A stretch of DNA of 64,000 nt, from contig NC_083383.1 in assembly GCF_031755915.1 (NCBI RefSeq), positions 32,219,501 to 32,283,500 on the forward strand. The letters run 5' to 3'. Made by a program: the position numbers and the translations under genes. The DNA is from Ziziphus jujuba (taxonomy: Eukaryota; Streptophyta; Magnoliopsida; Rosales; Rhamnaceae). This document shows positions 31,068 to 43,104 of the stretch, one piece after another. The notes beneath the pieces are model-generated. The model worked only from the letters and a program-made list of their open reading frames with translations, searched no databases and had not been told where the DNA came from. Positions within the stretch are counted from its first letter, which is position 1. Each line of letters starts with the position of its first letter.

Positions 31068-33985
31068 TTAGAGTCGCTGAATAAACACAGTTATGCGTCG
31101 CCTATTAGTGTAACATTTTTTTTGTTTTGTTTCGCGTTTTTTTAAGTATGTAACAGTTGATTTTCTTTCAAATTTAAATAACAAGTGAAAATGTTTAAAT
31201 ATTCCGAAAAATATTTTATTGATATAAGGCGACGTATACACTAGTATGGGTCGCCCATTAGGGAATAAATTTATATTTTTGGTTGTTTTTTCTAAGTATT
31301 AAACAGTTGATATTCTTTCAACTTTAAATAACAAGTGAAAATGTTTAAGCAGCATGACATTTTTTTTTTTTGAAAAAAATATTTTAAAAGATTTATTAAT
31401 GATATCAGGCGACAAGAAGAATTGTGCGTCGCCTATTAGTCTATTTTCATATACATTTTTTTGAAATTTTTAGTAAGTATTAAACAGTTGATTTCTTTCA
31501 ACTTTAAATAACAAGTGATAATGTTATAGCTGCTTCACAGTGATTTTTTTTATTTTTTCAAATAAATGCTTAGCAAATATTTTATTGATAAATGGCGACG
31601 CCTAAATACCATTATGCGTCGCCTATTATTGTCAAAATTTTTTTTTTTGTGTTTTTCTGATTTCCTTCAACTTTAAATAACAAGTGAAAATGTTATAGCT
31701 GCTTCACAGTGCTTTTTTTTTGTTTTTTCAAATAAATTTTTAGCTAATATGTTATTGATATATGGCGACACATAAATACCATTATGCGTCGCCTATTATT
31801 GTGAAATTTTTTTTTTTTTGTTTTTCTGATTTCTTTCAACTTTAAATAACAAGTGAAAATGTTATAGCTACTTCACAGTGCTGTTTTTTTTTTTGTTTTT
31901 TCAAATAAATTTTTAGCAAATATGTTATTGATATATGGCGACGCATAAATACCATTATGCGTCGCCTATTATTGTGAAATTTTTTTTTTTTGTATTTCTG
32001 ATTTCTTTCAACTTTAAATAACAAGTGAAAATGTTATAGCTGCTTCACAGTGCTGTTTTTTTTTTTTTGTTTTTTCAAATAAATTTTTAACAAATATGTT
32101 ATTGATATATGGCGACGCATAAATACCATTATGCGTCGCCTATTATTGTGAAATTTTTTTTTTTGTGGTTTTTCTGATTTATTTCAACTTTAAATAACAA
32201 GTGAAAATGTTATAGCTGCTTTACAGTGCTTTTTTTTGTTTTTTAAAATAAATTTTTAGCTAATATGTTATTGATATATGGCAACGCATAAATACCATTA
32301 TGCGTCGCCTATTATTGTGAAATTTGTTTTTTTTGTTTTTCTGATTGCTTTCAACTTTAAATAACAAGTGAAAATGTTATAGCTGCTTTACAGTGCTTTT
32401 TTTTGTTTTTTCAAATAAATTTTTAGCTAATATGTTATTGATATATGGCGACGCATAAATACCATTATGCGCCACCTATTATTGTGAAATTTTTTTTTTG
32501 TGGTTTTTCTGATTTATTTCAACTTTAAATAACAAGTGAAAATGTTATAGCTGCTTTACAGTGCTTTTTTTTTGTTTTTTCAAATAAATTTTTAGCTAAT
32601 ATGTTATTGATATATGGCGACGCATAAATACCATTATGCGTCGCCTATTATTGTGAAATTTTTTTTTTTTGTTTTTCTGATTTCTTTCAACTTTAAATAA
32701 CAAGTGAAAATGTTATAGCTACTTCACAGTGCTGTTTGTTTTTTGTTTTTTCAAATAAATTTTTAGCAAATATGTTATTGATATATATGGCGACGCATAA
32801 ATACCATTATGCGTCGCCTATTATTTTTTTTTTTTTGTTTTTCTGATTTCTTTCAACTTTAAATAACAAGTGAAAATGTTATAGCTGCTTCACAATGCTG
32901 TTTTTTTTTTTGTTTTTTCAAATAAATTTTTAACAAATATGTTATTGATATATGGCGACGCATAAATACCATTATGCGTCGCCTATTATTGTGAAATTTT
33001 TTTTTTGTGGTTTTTCTGATTTATTTCAACTTTAAATAACAAGTGAAAATGTTATAGTTGCTTTACAGTGCTTTTTTTTTTGTTTTTCAAATAAATTTTT
33101 AGCTAATATGTTATTGATATATGGCGACGCATAAATACCATTATGCGTCGCCTATTATTGTGAAATTTTTTTTTTTGTTTTTCTGATTGCTTTCAACTTT
33201 AAATAACAAGTGAAAATGTTATAGCTGCTTTACAATGCTTTTTTTTTGTTTTTTCAAATAAATTTTTAGCTAATATGTTATTGATATATGGCGACGCATA
33301 AATACCATTATGCGTCGCCTATTATTGTGAATTTTTTTTTTGTGGTTTTTCTGATTTATTTCAACTTTAAATAACAAGTGAAAATGTTATAGCTGCTTTA
33401 CAGTGCTTTTTTTTTGTTTTTTCGAATAAATTTTTAGCTAATATGTTATTGATATATGGCGACGCATAAATACCATTATGCGTCGCCTATTATTGTGAAA
33501 TTTTTTTTTTTTTGTTTTTCTGATTGCTTTCAACTTTAAATAACAAGTGAAAATGTTATAGCTGCTTCATCGTGCTGTTTTTTTTTTTTGTTTTTTCAAA
33601 TAAATTTTTAGCAAATATGTTATTGATATATGGCGACGCATAAATACCATTATGCGTCGCCTATTATTGTGAAATTTTTTTTTTTGTTTTTCTGATTCCT
33701 TTCAACTTTAAATAACAAGTGAAAATGTTATAGCTGCTTCACAGTGCTGTTTTTTTTTTTTGTTTTTTCAAATAAATTTTTAGCAAATATTTTATTGACA
33801 TATGGCAACGCATAAATATCATTATGCGTCGCCTATTATTGTGAAATTTTTTTTTTTGTTTTTCTGATTTCTTTCAACTTTAAATAACAAGTGAAAATGT
33901 TTAAGCAGCATCACAAAGCTTTTTTTTTGTTTTTTTTTTTCTTATTTCCCTCAGGCGACCCTCAAGCTTTTTGTGCGTTGCTTAT
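31068..33985 (+). repeat. CACTA subterminal array A, ~170-bp units with hairpins
   Basis: About 16 tandem units of 165-175 bp. Each carries TTTCAACTTTAAATAACAAG, a poly-T block and a 30-base perfect hairpin: GGCGACGCATAA stem, ATACCA loop. Inner units (31,590-33,830) are nearly identical, the outer ones more diverged. Poly-T length varies most. The hairpin is CpG-rich, unlike its surroundings, and probably the transposase-binding site (inference from known subterminal repeats). Confidence 0.9.
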
Positions 33986-34352
33986 TGACTTTTTATTTAA
34001 ATTTTTTTTTCCTTTGGTTTTGTGAAAATATTTATCAATCTGTTTTACTTTTGGCATCAAATAATCTGTTAAAATATTGAAGCACATAACTGTGATGGTT
34101 GTTTTTTTTTTTGCATTAGTTGTATCAGGCGACCCTGAAGCATATTGTGCGTCGCCTGTTCATCGTTTATTTTAATTATTTTTAATATTGTTTGAAATTT
34201 TGTAAAATTGGTATGTTTGAAACCAAAGTTCATGCAAAACAAATACTACCTTATGAGCGATTTTCACAAATTTGTCTACGATATTTTATATGTACAAACA
34301 AAAGCTATTAACAAAATCTAGCTATTTCACTACCATGCATATATATATATTC

Positions 34353-34445
34353 TCATTGGTTTGAGATACTTGTGATCATCGCTGTTGCCCATTCATCTCT
34401 AAATTCGTTGACATTTTCAGCTTGTAACCAAGTGACACCTTCGTA
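34353..34445 (-). CDS. Possible terminal exon of a second, unidentified CACTA gene
   Basis: Between the two arrays, the minus strand has a TTCAG acceptor followed by 30 codons without a stop, YEGVTWLQAENVNEFRDEWA then TAMITSISNQ, and TGA. Its codon-like composition contrasts with the AT-rich surroundings. CACTA elements often carry a second (TNPA-like) gene. I do not recognise this sequence, and no adjoining exon in phase was found. An exon-like stretch with a GTAAGT donor at 37884 on the same strand could belong to it. Confidence 0.3.
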   Translation of the reverse strand, partial: YEGVTWLQAENVNEFRDEWATAMITSISNQ

Positions 34446-34626
34446 CTGAACATGAGAAACTTATGTTAATACATATAAAAATAATCATAAATATTAATTA
34501 TTACATAATAGAAATATGATGAAATCATTAAATTAATAATAATTTACCAAATTGTTATTTGATGATGGAAGAAAATCAAATTGTTAAAAAGCATGGTTTT
34601 TTTGAAAGAAAGGAAAAAAAAATATA

Positions 34627-37600
34627 TAGGGTATTAGGCGACGCATAAGCATGATTATGCGTCGCCTATTACTAAAATTAAAAAAAAAAAAAAAAACTCT
34701 CTGTATCTTGTTTAAATATCTTCACTGGTTATTTGCTGCTCCAACAAAATCAAATTGTTAAAAATGAAGGTTTTAAAAAAATATATGAAAAAAAAAAGGT
34801 ATCCGGCGACGCATAATATAGCTTATGCTTCGCTTATTAATGCAATATTTAAAAAAACAAATCTGTTTATCATCTTTAAATATTGTCACTGGTCATTTGA
34901 TGCTGGAAGAAAATAAAATTTTTAAACAGGAAGAATTAAAAAAAAAAACACCCTCTCTAACTAGTTTAAATATTTTACCTGGTTATTTGATGCTGAGATA
35001 AAATCAGATTGATTAAAAAATAAGAAAACAAAACTCATTTATGTTGTTTAACTATTTTCACTGCTTATTTGATGATGGAAGAAAATCAAATTGTTAAAAA
35101 GCATGGTTTTTTTGAAAGAAAGGAAAAAAAAAAAAGAAATTGGGTATTAGGCGACGCATAGTACTAATTATGCGTCGCCTATGACTATAATCTAAAAAAC
35201 CAAAAAAAAAAAAAAAACCCTCTTTATATTGTTTAAATATTTTCACTGGTTATTTGATGCTCAAATAAAATCCAATTGTTAAAAATGAAGGTTGAAAAAA
35301 AAATATATATAGGGTATTAGGCGACGCATAAGCATGATTATGCGTCTCCTAGTACTAAAATTTAAAAAAAAAAAAAAACTCTCTGTATCTTGTTTAAATA
35401 TCTTCACTGGTTATTTGCTGCTCCAACAAAATTAAATTGTTAAAAATAAAGATTTTAAAAAAATATATGAAAAAAAAAAGGTATCAGGCGACGCATAGGA
35501 TAGATTATGCGTCGCCTATTACTGTAATTTTTTTTAAAAAAAAATCTGTTTATCATCTTTAAATATTGTCACTGGTCATTTGATGCTGGAAGCAAAATAA
35601 AATTGTTAAACAGGAAGCTTTGAAAAAAAACACCCTCTCTAACTAGTTTAAATATTTTACCTGGTTATTTGATGCTGAGATAAAATCAGATTGATTGAAA
35701 AATAAGAAAACAAAACTCATTTATGTTGTTTAACTATTTTCACTGCTTATTTGATGATGGAAGAAAATCAAATTGTTAAAAAGCATGGTTTTTTTGAAAG
35801 AAAGGAAAAAAAAAATATAGGGTATTAGGCGACGCATAAGCATGATTATGCGTCGCCTATTACTAAAATTTAAAAAAAAAAAAACTCTCTGTATCTTGTT
35901 TAAATATCTTCACTGGTTATTTGCTGCTCCAACAAAATCAAATTGTTAAAAATAAAGGTTTTAAAAAAATATATGAAAAAAAAAAGGTATCAGGCGACGC
36001 ATAAGATAGATTATGCGTCGCCTATGACTGTAATTTTTTTAAAAAAAAAATCTGTTTATCATCTTTAATTATTGTCACTGGTCATTTGATGCTGGAAGCA
36101 AAATAAAATTGTTAAACAGGAAGCTTTGAAAAAAAACACCCTCTCTAACTAGTTTAAATATTTTACCTGGTTATTTGATGCTGAGATAAAATCAGATTGA
36201 TTGAAAAATAAGAAAACAAAACTCATTTATGTTGTTTAACTATTTTCACTGCTTATTTGATGATGGAAGAAAATCAAATTGTTAAAAAGCATGGTTTTTT
36301 TGAAAGAAAGGAAAAAAAAAAATATAGGGTATTAGGCGACGCATAAGCATGATTATGCGTCGCCTATTACTAAAATTTAAAAAAAAAAAAAAACTCTCTG
36401 TATCTTGTTTAAATATCTTCACTGGTTATTTGCTGCTCCAACAAAATCAAATTGTTAAAAATGAAGGTTTTAAAAAAATATATGAAAAAAAAAGGTATCA
36501 GGCGACGCATAATATAGCTTATGCGTCGCCTATTACTGCAATATTTAAAAAAAAAAATCTGTTTATCATCTTTAAATATTGTCACTGGTCATTTGATGCT
36601 GGAAGAAAATAAAATTTTTAAACAGGAAGAATTAAAAAAAAAACACCCTCTCTAACTAGTTTAAATATTTTACCTGGTTATTTGATGTTGAGATAAAATC
36701 AGATTGATTAAAAAATAAGAAAACAAAACTCATTTATGTTGTTTAACTATTTTCACTGCTTATTTTATGATGGAAGAAAATCAAATTGTTAAAAAGCATG
36801 GTTTTTTTGAAAGAAAGGAAAAAAAAAAAAAGAAATTGGGTATTAGGCGACGCATAGTACTGATTATGCGTCGCCTATGACTATAATCTAAAAAACCAAA
36901 AAAAAAAAAAAAAACCCTCTTTATATTGTTTAAATATTTTCACTGGTTATTTGATGCTCAAATAAAATCCAATTGTTAAAAATGAAGGTTGAAAAAAAAA
37001 ATATATATAGGGTATTAGGCGACGCATAAGCATGATTATGCGTCGCCTAGTACTAAAATTAAAAAAAAAAAAAAAAAACTCTCTGTATCTTGTTTAAATA
37101 TCTTCACTGGTTATTTGCTGCTCCAACAAAATCAAATTGTTAAAAATAAAGGTTTTAAAAAAATATATGAAAAAAAAAGGTATAAGGCGACGCGTAAGAT
37201 AGATTATGCGTCGCCTATTTATCTAATTTTTTTTTAAAAAAATCTGTTTATCATCTTTAAATATTGTCACTGGTCATTTGATGCTGGAAGAAAATAAAAT
37301 TGTTAAACAGGAAGATTTAAAAATAAAACACCCTTTCAAACTAGTTTAAATATTTTACCTGGTTATTTGATGCTAAGATAAAATCAGATTGATTAAAAAA
37401 ATAAAAAAACAAAACTCATTTATGTTGTTTAACTATTTTCACTGCTTATTTGATGCTGGAAGAAAATCAAATTGTTAAAAAGCATGGTTTTTTTGAAAGA
37501 AAGAAAAAAAAAAAAAGAAAGTGGGTATTAGGCGACGCATAGTACTGGTTATGCGTCGCCTATGACTATAATTTAAAAAATAAAAAAAACAAAAAAAAAA

Positions 37601-37860
37601 TCTCTCTTTATATTGTTTAACTATTTTCACTGGTTATTTGATGCTCAACTAAAATCCAATTGTTAAAAATGAGTTTTAAAAAATATATATATATATAGGT
37701 ATTAGGCGACGCATAAGCATGATTATGCGTCGCCTATTACTAAAATTCAATAACAAAAAAAAAAACTCTCTTTATCTTGTTTAAATATATTCACTGGTTA
37801 TTTGATGCTCCAACAAAATCAAATTGTTAAAAAGGAAGGTTTTAAAAAAATGTATGAAAG
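34627..37860 (-). repeat. CACTA subterminal array B, opposed to array A, higher-order
   Basis: About 19 units of ~170 bp, oriented opposite to array A: the shared core reads ATTTTCACTGGTTATTT here and its reverse complement AAATAACAAGTGAAAAT in A. Fourteen units carry the hairpin GGCGACGCATAA, GCATGA-type loop. Their spacing follows a pattern of about 170, 165 and 343 bases, so roughly every third or fourth unit has lost its hairpin. That is a higher-order repeat of ~510-680 bp. Confidence 0.85.
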
Positions 37861-38560
37861 TGCAACTCGTTGAACATACTTACATCGAGCAATTGGACTA
37901 TGGGTCCTTGCTTTAGACCAATTTACAATTGTGATATCCTATCTCAAATTATGTCGTGAGATGTGTTTTTGTGTTTGTGTATACTCATCATATAAAAAGA
38001 GCATTGATAGAACTGTTTTATATTTTTAGATTAATTGACTTGGTGTTCATTGGAATGCTATGTGAAAATTTTTTTTGAATGTAATTTTAAAAAAAGTGAC
38101 ACAAATTAAAAAATAAATTTTAATTACTATTGGATAAGGCGACCCTTATATACGTAAATGCGTCGCCTGTTTCTATCAATGAGTCGCTAGATCATATACC
38201 TTTTTAAATGTAAAATTACCATTTTAGAATTATTGCCAAAAGTTTAAGGAGGAAATAAACAGTACTTGGAGAAACTTATTTGTTTTAAACGAATTAAAAA
38301 AAGAGCGTCTATGAAACTGTTTATCCTTTAGCGACACAGTTTATCTGTATACGTCGCCAATTTATCCAATTTCTTAAAAATTTTGGCGCGTTTTCAAAAT
38401 TTACGCGGGATTTTGAATACCATTTCTTTTCACAAAATATGTGTTAGTACACTTCATAATAGGTGTTAGAATTGGAAGCAATCTAAAAGATACTTGAAGA
38501 GTGGGATATTTCGTGTTTAATTTTCCATTTGATTGCATTGCTATCTGGAAGTTGGATTTC
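37861..38560. other. CACTA internal DNA upstream of the transposase leader
   Basis: Holds two further GGCGACC...GCGTCGCC motifs (about 38137-38168 and 38330-38357) and otherwise AT-rich sequence. On the minus strand 37940-37884 is an open stretch with NWSKARTHSPIAR ending at a GTAAGT donor, of unknown meaning. Confidence 0.45.
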
Positions 38561-38561
38561 T

Positions 38562-38665
38562 TTCTTCGTGGATTCTTCTTTCTTCGTCAACCTCGTGGTT
38601 AGCTTGGATTCTTCTTTCTTCGTCTCCCTCGTGGTTAGCTTGGATTCTTCTTTCTTCGTCTCCAT
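38562..38665. repeat. ~39-bp tandem repeat in transposase leader
   Basis: CTTGGATTCTTCTTTCTTCG followed by a TC-rich CCTCGTGGTTAG tail is repeated about 2.5 times. It lies about 500 bases before the transposase ATG. Confidence 0.7.
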
Positions 38666-38757
38666 GGTTTCAGTGAGTTTCTTTTCGCTTTATGATTGGC
38701 GGTGACATGTGGTGGATTGGGTTATTTTTTATTTATTTATTCATTATACCCGAAGGT

Positions 38758-39090
38758 TAGGTTCGTTGGGTTTTCTTAATCTTGTTTTTGTGGATAATTT
38801 GTTTTCGATGGGTTTTCTTAATTTTGCTTTTGTCAATAATTTGTTTGCGATGGGTTTTCTTAATCTCGCTTTTGTGGATAATTTGTTTGCGATGGGTTTT
38901 TTTAATCTTGCTTCGATGGGTTTCTTAATCTTGCTTTTGTCGAAAATTTGTTTGACATGGGTTTTCTTAATCTTGCTTTTGTCGATAATTTGTTTGCAAT
39001 GGGTTTTCTTAATCTTGCTTCGATGGGTTTCTTAATCTTGCTTTTGTCGATAATTTGTTTGCGATGGGTTTTCTTAATCTTGCTTTTGTC
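38758..39090 (+). repeat. ~42-bp minisatellite in transposase leader
   Basis: TGGGTTTTCTTAATCTTGCT followed by TTTGTCGATAATTTGTTTGCGA is repeated about seven times. Two copies are shortened to 24 bp by loss of the second half. It ends 60 bases before the transposase ATG and is open in two frames, which explains spurious reading frames here. Confidence 0.8.
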
Positions 39091-39148
39091 TGAAATTTTT
39101 TTTATGATATTGTTTGATATTGTTCTGTTTAATTAGATTGGTAGGGAA

Positions 39149-42100
39149 ATGGATAAATCGTGGATAACGAAGGATAGAACCTCAAGCGATTTTGCTAAGG
39201 GGGTGAGTGAATTTTTGAAATTTAGCATGGAGAATGCCAATGATTGTAATGCCATACGGTGTCCTTGCATGCAATGCGGGAATATGAAAATCCATACTAT
39301 TAGGGATATTAAAGGCCATATATATTGGAATGGGTTTGATGTCAACTATCGGCGATGGATTTGGCATGGTGAGTCATGTGCTGATGGTATTAGACCATCT
39401 TCTCATTTTGGGAATATTAATGTAGAATATAATAAAAATGATAGTAGTAGTAAGGAAGACGTGGCTTTCAATAGCTTAGACATGACCCGTGCTGCATTAG
39501 AAACTTTTGATAATGATCCTAACGAATTTGCTACCTTATTGGAGGATGCGGAGTAACCTTTGTACCTAGGTTGTACCAAATTTACCAAGTTGTCGGCTTT
39601 GGTTAAATTATACAACTTAAAGGTAAGATATGGATATTCTGATAAGAGCTTTGATGTACTGTTGCAATTGTTATCCCAGATGTTGCCAAATGACAATGTG
39701 TTGCCAACCTCCATGTACAATGTTAAGAACACTTTGAGTGCTTTGGGAATGGAGTATATCAAGATTCATGCATGTCCTAAAAGTTGTATTCTGTTTAGGA
39801 AGGAATATGTGGACCTTAATGAATGTCCTAAATGTGGATCTGCTAGATGGAAAATTGATAAGAATGGAGTTGCTAGCAATATTCCAAATAAAGTTTTATG
39901 GTACTTTCCTATTATTCCGCGTTTTAAACGAATGTTTCGTAGTGTTGAAACAGCTAAGAATTTGACATGGCATGCCAATGGGAGAAAGGTTAAGACAGGG
40001 GAAATGCAACACCCTGCGGATTCTCCATCTTGGAAGTTGGTTGATCGTTTATGGCCAAACTTTGCATCCGAAGATAGGAATTTGAGACTTGGGATCGCGG
40101 CCGATGGAGTTAATCCACATAATATGTTGAGTAGTAGGTATAGTTGTTGGCCTGTGATGACGGTTGTGTATAATCTTCCTCCTTGGTTGTGTATGAAGCG
40201 GGAATTTATGATATTAAGTCTTCTAATTTCTGGACCGAAGCAACCAGGAAATCAAATTGATGTATACATGGAGCCGTTAGTTGAAGACCTGCAGCGGTTG
40301 TGGAATGAGGGTGTTACGGTCTTCGATGCTTACCGTCAGGAGAAATTCACGTTGAAGGCAGTGTTGCTATGGACAATAAATGATTTCCCAACTTATGGTA
40401 ACTTGTTCGGTCATGCGGTGAAGGGATATTATGCTTGTCCAATTTGCAGTGAAAATACTTTTGCTACAAGGCTAAAGCATGGAAAAAAAATGAGTTTTAC
40501 CGGGCATAGAAGATTTCTTCCTCCAAATCATCAATATAGAAGGCAAAAGAAGGCTTTCAATGGATTTCAAGAATTTGGAGTGCCTCCAAAACCGTTGACT
40601 GGAGAAGAAATATTAGATAAGCTTAATGCAATGAGATTTGATAACTCACACAAGAGGAAAAGGACTGTTGATTCTGAAGAATGTTGGAAGAGGAAGTCCA
40701 TTTTTTTTGAATTGGAATATTGGAAATTTCTCCATGTGCGACATAATTTAGATGTCATGCATATTGAGAAAAATGTTTGTGAGAGCATATATGGTACATT
40801 GCTCAATATTCCTGGTAAGACGAAGGACGGAGTTAATGCTCGGTTAGATTTACAAGAAATGGGTTTGCGGAAAGACTTGGCCCCTAAGCCTCAAGGTAAT
40901 CGAACTTTCCTACCACCGGCCTGCTATACATTATCAAAGCATGAGAAGAAATTGTTTTGTAAGTGTTTAGCGGACTTAAAGGTTCCAGATGGTTATTCTT
41001 CAAACTTTAGGAATCTTGTTTCAATGGAGGACTTAAAGATGGTAGGATTGAAATCTCATGATTGTCATACATTGATGCAACAACTCTTGCCTCTTGCAAT
41101 TCGTGCAATCCTTCCTAAACATGTGAGACATGCAATTGCAAGACTTTGTTTTTTCTTCAATGCAATTTGCAAGAAGTCTATCATTGTTGCTGAATTGGAA
41201 AATATCTTGTCACAACTTTGTGCCTTTTAGAGAAATTCTTTCCACCATCATTTTTTGATGTAATGGTTCATCTAACTGTACATTTGGTTCGAGAGGTAAG
41301 ATTGTGTAGACCAGTACATTTCAGGTGGATGTACCCGTTTGAGAGGTACATGAAAGTATTGAAAAGTTATGTTCGAAACAAAAATCGGCCAGAAGGTTGT
41401 ATTGCCGAGGGTTACATATGTGAAGAAGTGATTGAGTTTTGTAGTGAATTTCAGAGAGGATTAGATGCAGTTGGAAACCCAATTGGTAGATATCAAAAGT
41501 TAAATGATAAGGATGATGTTGGTGCCCCATTTAAAGGTGAAAAAAATCAATCAATTGATCAACAACTTTGGGAGCAAGTTCATAGATATATACTTTTGAA
41601 TACACCAGAAGTGGAACCGTATGTCAGGTGCGTATATACATGTTAATGTATAAAATAGTTGATATTTTTAATATATATATATATATATATATATCAACAT
41701 GTATAATTTAGTTGATATTTTGAATATATTAATAGGCATCGATAAGTTGATATGTTGGATATTTTTATTAATTACAACAACTTTTATTTGTTTTAGTATT
41801 CATTTTGAAGTCTTGAAGTCAAGCAAAAAAAATCGAGGAAAAAAAGCAAAATGGTTTCAAGACGAACACAAACGTACATTTACGTACTGGTTACGTGATA
41901 AGGTATGGGAAAGTTAAATATTCAATATATAATATCATTGTTTTAGCTTTAAATTTTCATATTTTTCTATTGACTAGATTGCACAAGAGCGAAGTCAACC
42001 TAACCACACAGTGTCTGAAACATTACGATGGTTAGCCCATGGTCCGCAATGGGTGGTAACGAAACATGAAGGATATGTCATTAGAGGGGTTAGATTCAAC

Positions 42101-42637
42101 ACTATAAATATGGATAATAAGAGGGTCACCCAGAATAGTGGTGTCAAAGTTATTGCCAAAAGTGAACATTTTGCTAGTGCTAAGGATAATAACCCAATTT
42201 TAGCCGAGATGACATACTATGGGATCATAAGAGAGATTTTGGACGTCGATTACACTATGTTTCGAATTCCAGTGTTCAAGTGTGATTGGGTTGACAGCAG
42301 TGGTGTGAAAGTTGATGAGATGGGGTTTACATGTGTTAACTTTAGTAAAATTGGATATAAATCTGACCCATTCATCATGGCTTCACAAGTTCAACAAATA
42401 TTTTATGTTGAAGATCAACTTGACTCGAGATGGTCTGTTGTTTTAACTCCACCAAGACATTGTACTTTGGTTGAAGAAGAATTGGTTGAAGAAGATGTTC
42501 TTGGCGATACTACAATGGCTCACAATCCATTTGCCATACAATTGCCAAGTGTTGATGAAAATGATAATGAGGATGAATGTGAGAGTGGCTATGTTCGTAA
42601 TGACTGTGAGGGGATATGGATAAACAATATCTTCTAA
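39149..42637 (+). pseudogene. TNP2-type CACTA transposase, one stop and one frameshift
   Basis: Exons: 39149-41627, 41797-41902, 41988-42637, all with GT-AG junctions in phase. Domain order is that of plant CACTA transposases: N-terminal transposase-associated domain (MDKSWITKDRTSSDFAKGV; CPCMQCG), Transposase_21 catalytic core (39,600-41,150, with CPKC and CPIC zinc-like motifs and HNLDVMHIEKN), DUF4218 (FFPPSFFDVMVHLTVHLVRE), then DUF4216 in the last exon (PVFKCDWVD). It would bind the terminal and subterminal repeats and cut the element out. Two lesions: an in-frame TAA at 39554-39556 after DAE, and a one-base frameshift near 41220 between Transposase_21 and DUF4218. The rest is open for over 1,000 codons, so inactivation is recent. 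No ORF follows for a second protein on this strand. Confidence 0.9.
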
Positions 42638-43104
42638 ATAAATTGGTACGCATATTTATTAACTTATAATTATATTTTAAGTAATATTTATTTATTCATT
42701 GTGTGTTTTTTTCTTATGTGTTTTACACTTTAATTAGGAGAAACCTTAAGAAGGTAAATATTCATTAAATTTTCATTTGCCAAATTACAATTTAATTTAT
42801 TAATTATGATTAAGTTTTTATTAATTTATTTTGCGTCAGTGCTAACAAATTTTTTTATTTTTCCATATGCAGTATGAGGGCGTAATATCGTCAACTCGAG
42901 TACATCAACTTCCATCTCAATAAGTATGCATATATATGTAAAAATATGTCAATGAGATGATATTTAATTATATTGATTATTGTTTTGTTATGAACAAGTA
43001 TTTATTTTAAATTTTTATATTCTAATTATTTTGGACGAAGTTAGTTTGGGTTTTTTGATATTATAATTAATTTTATATTTTAATAAATTTTTATGAAGAT
43101 AAAT
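42638..43104. other. CACTA 3' flank of transposase, no gene
   Basis: AT-rich sequence with possible untranslated exons (TTAGGAGAAACCTTAAG near 42736). Nothing coding is seen. Confidence 0.4.

Noticed and set aside
31842..32024. 60-codon minus-strand frame in array A
   Set aside because: One of many chance frames generated by the 170-bp satellite.
31590..33830. Possible CRISPR-like array (regular repeats with hairpins)
   Set aside because: Spacers are themselves repeats, the genome is a plant, and the units sit inside a CACTA transposon.
38709..39136. Open frames with repeated GFLNLAFVDNLFAM
   Set aside because: They are a translation of the 42-bp minisatellite, open because the unit length is a multiple of three.
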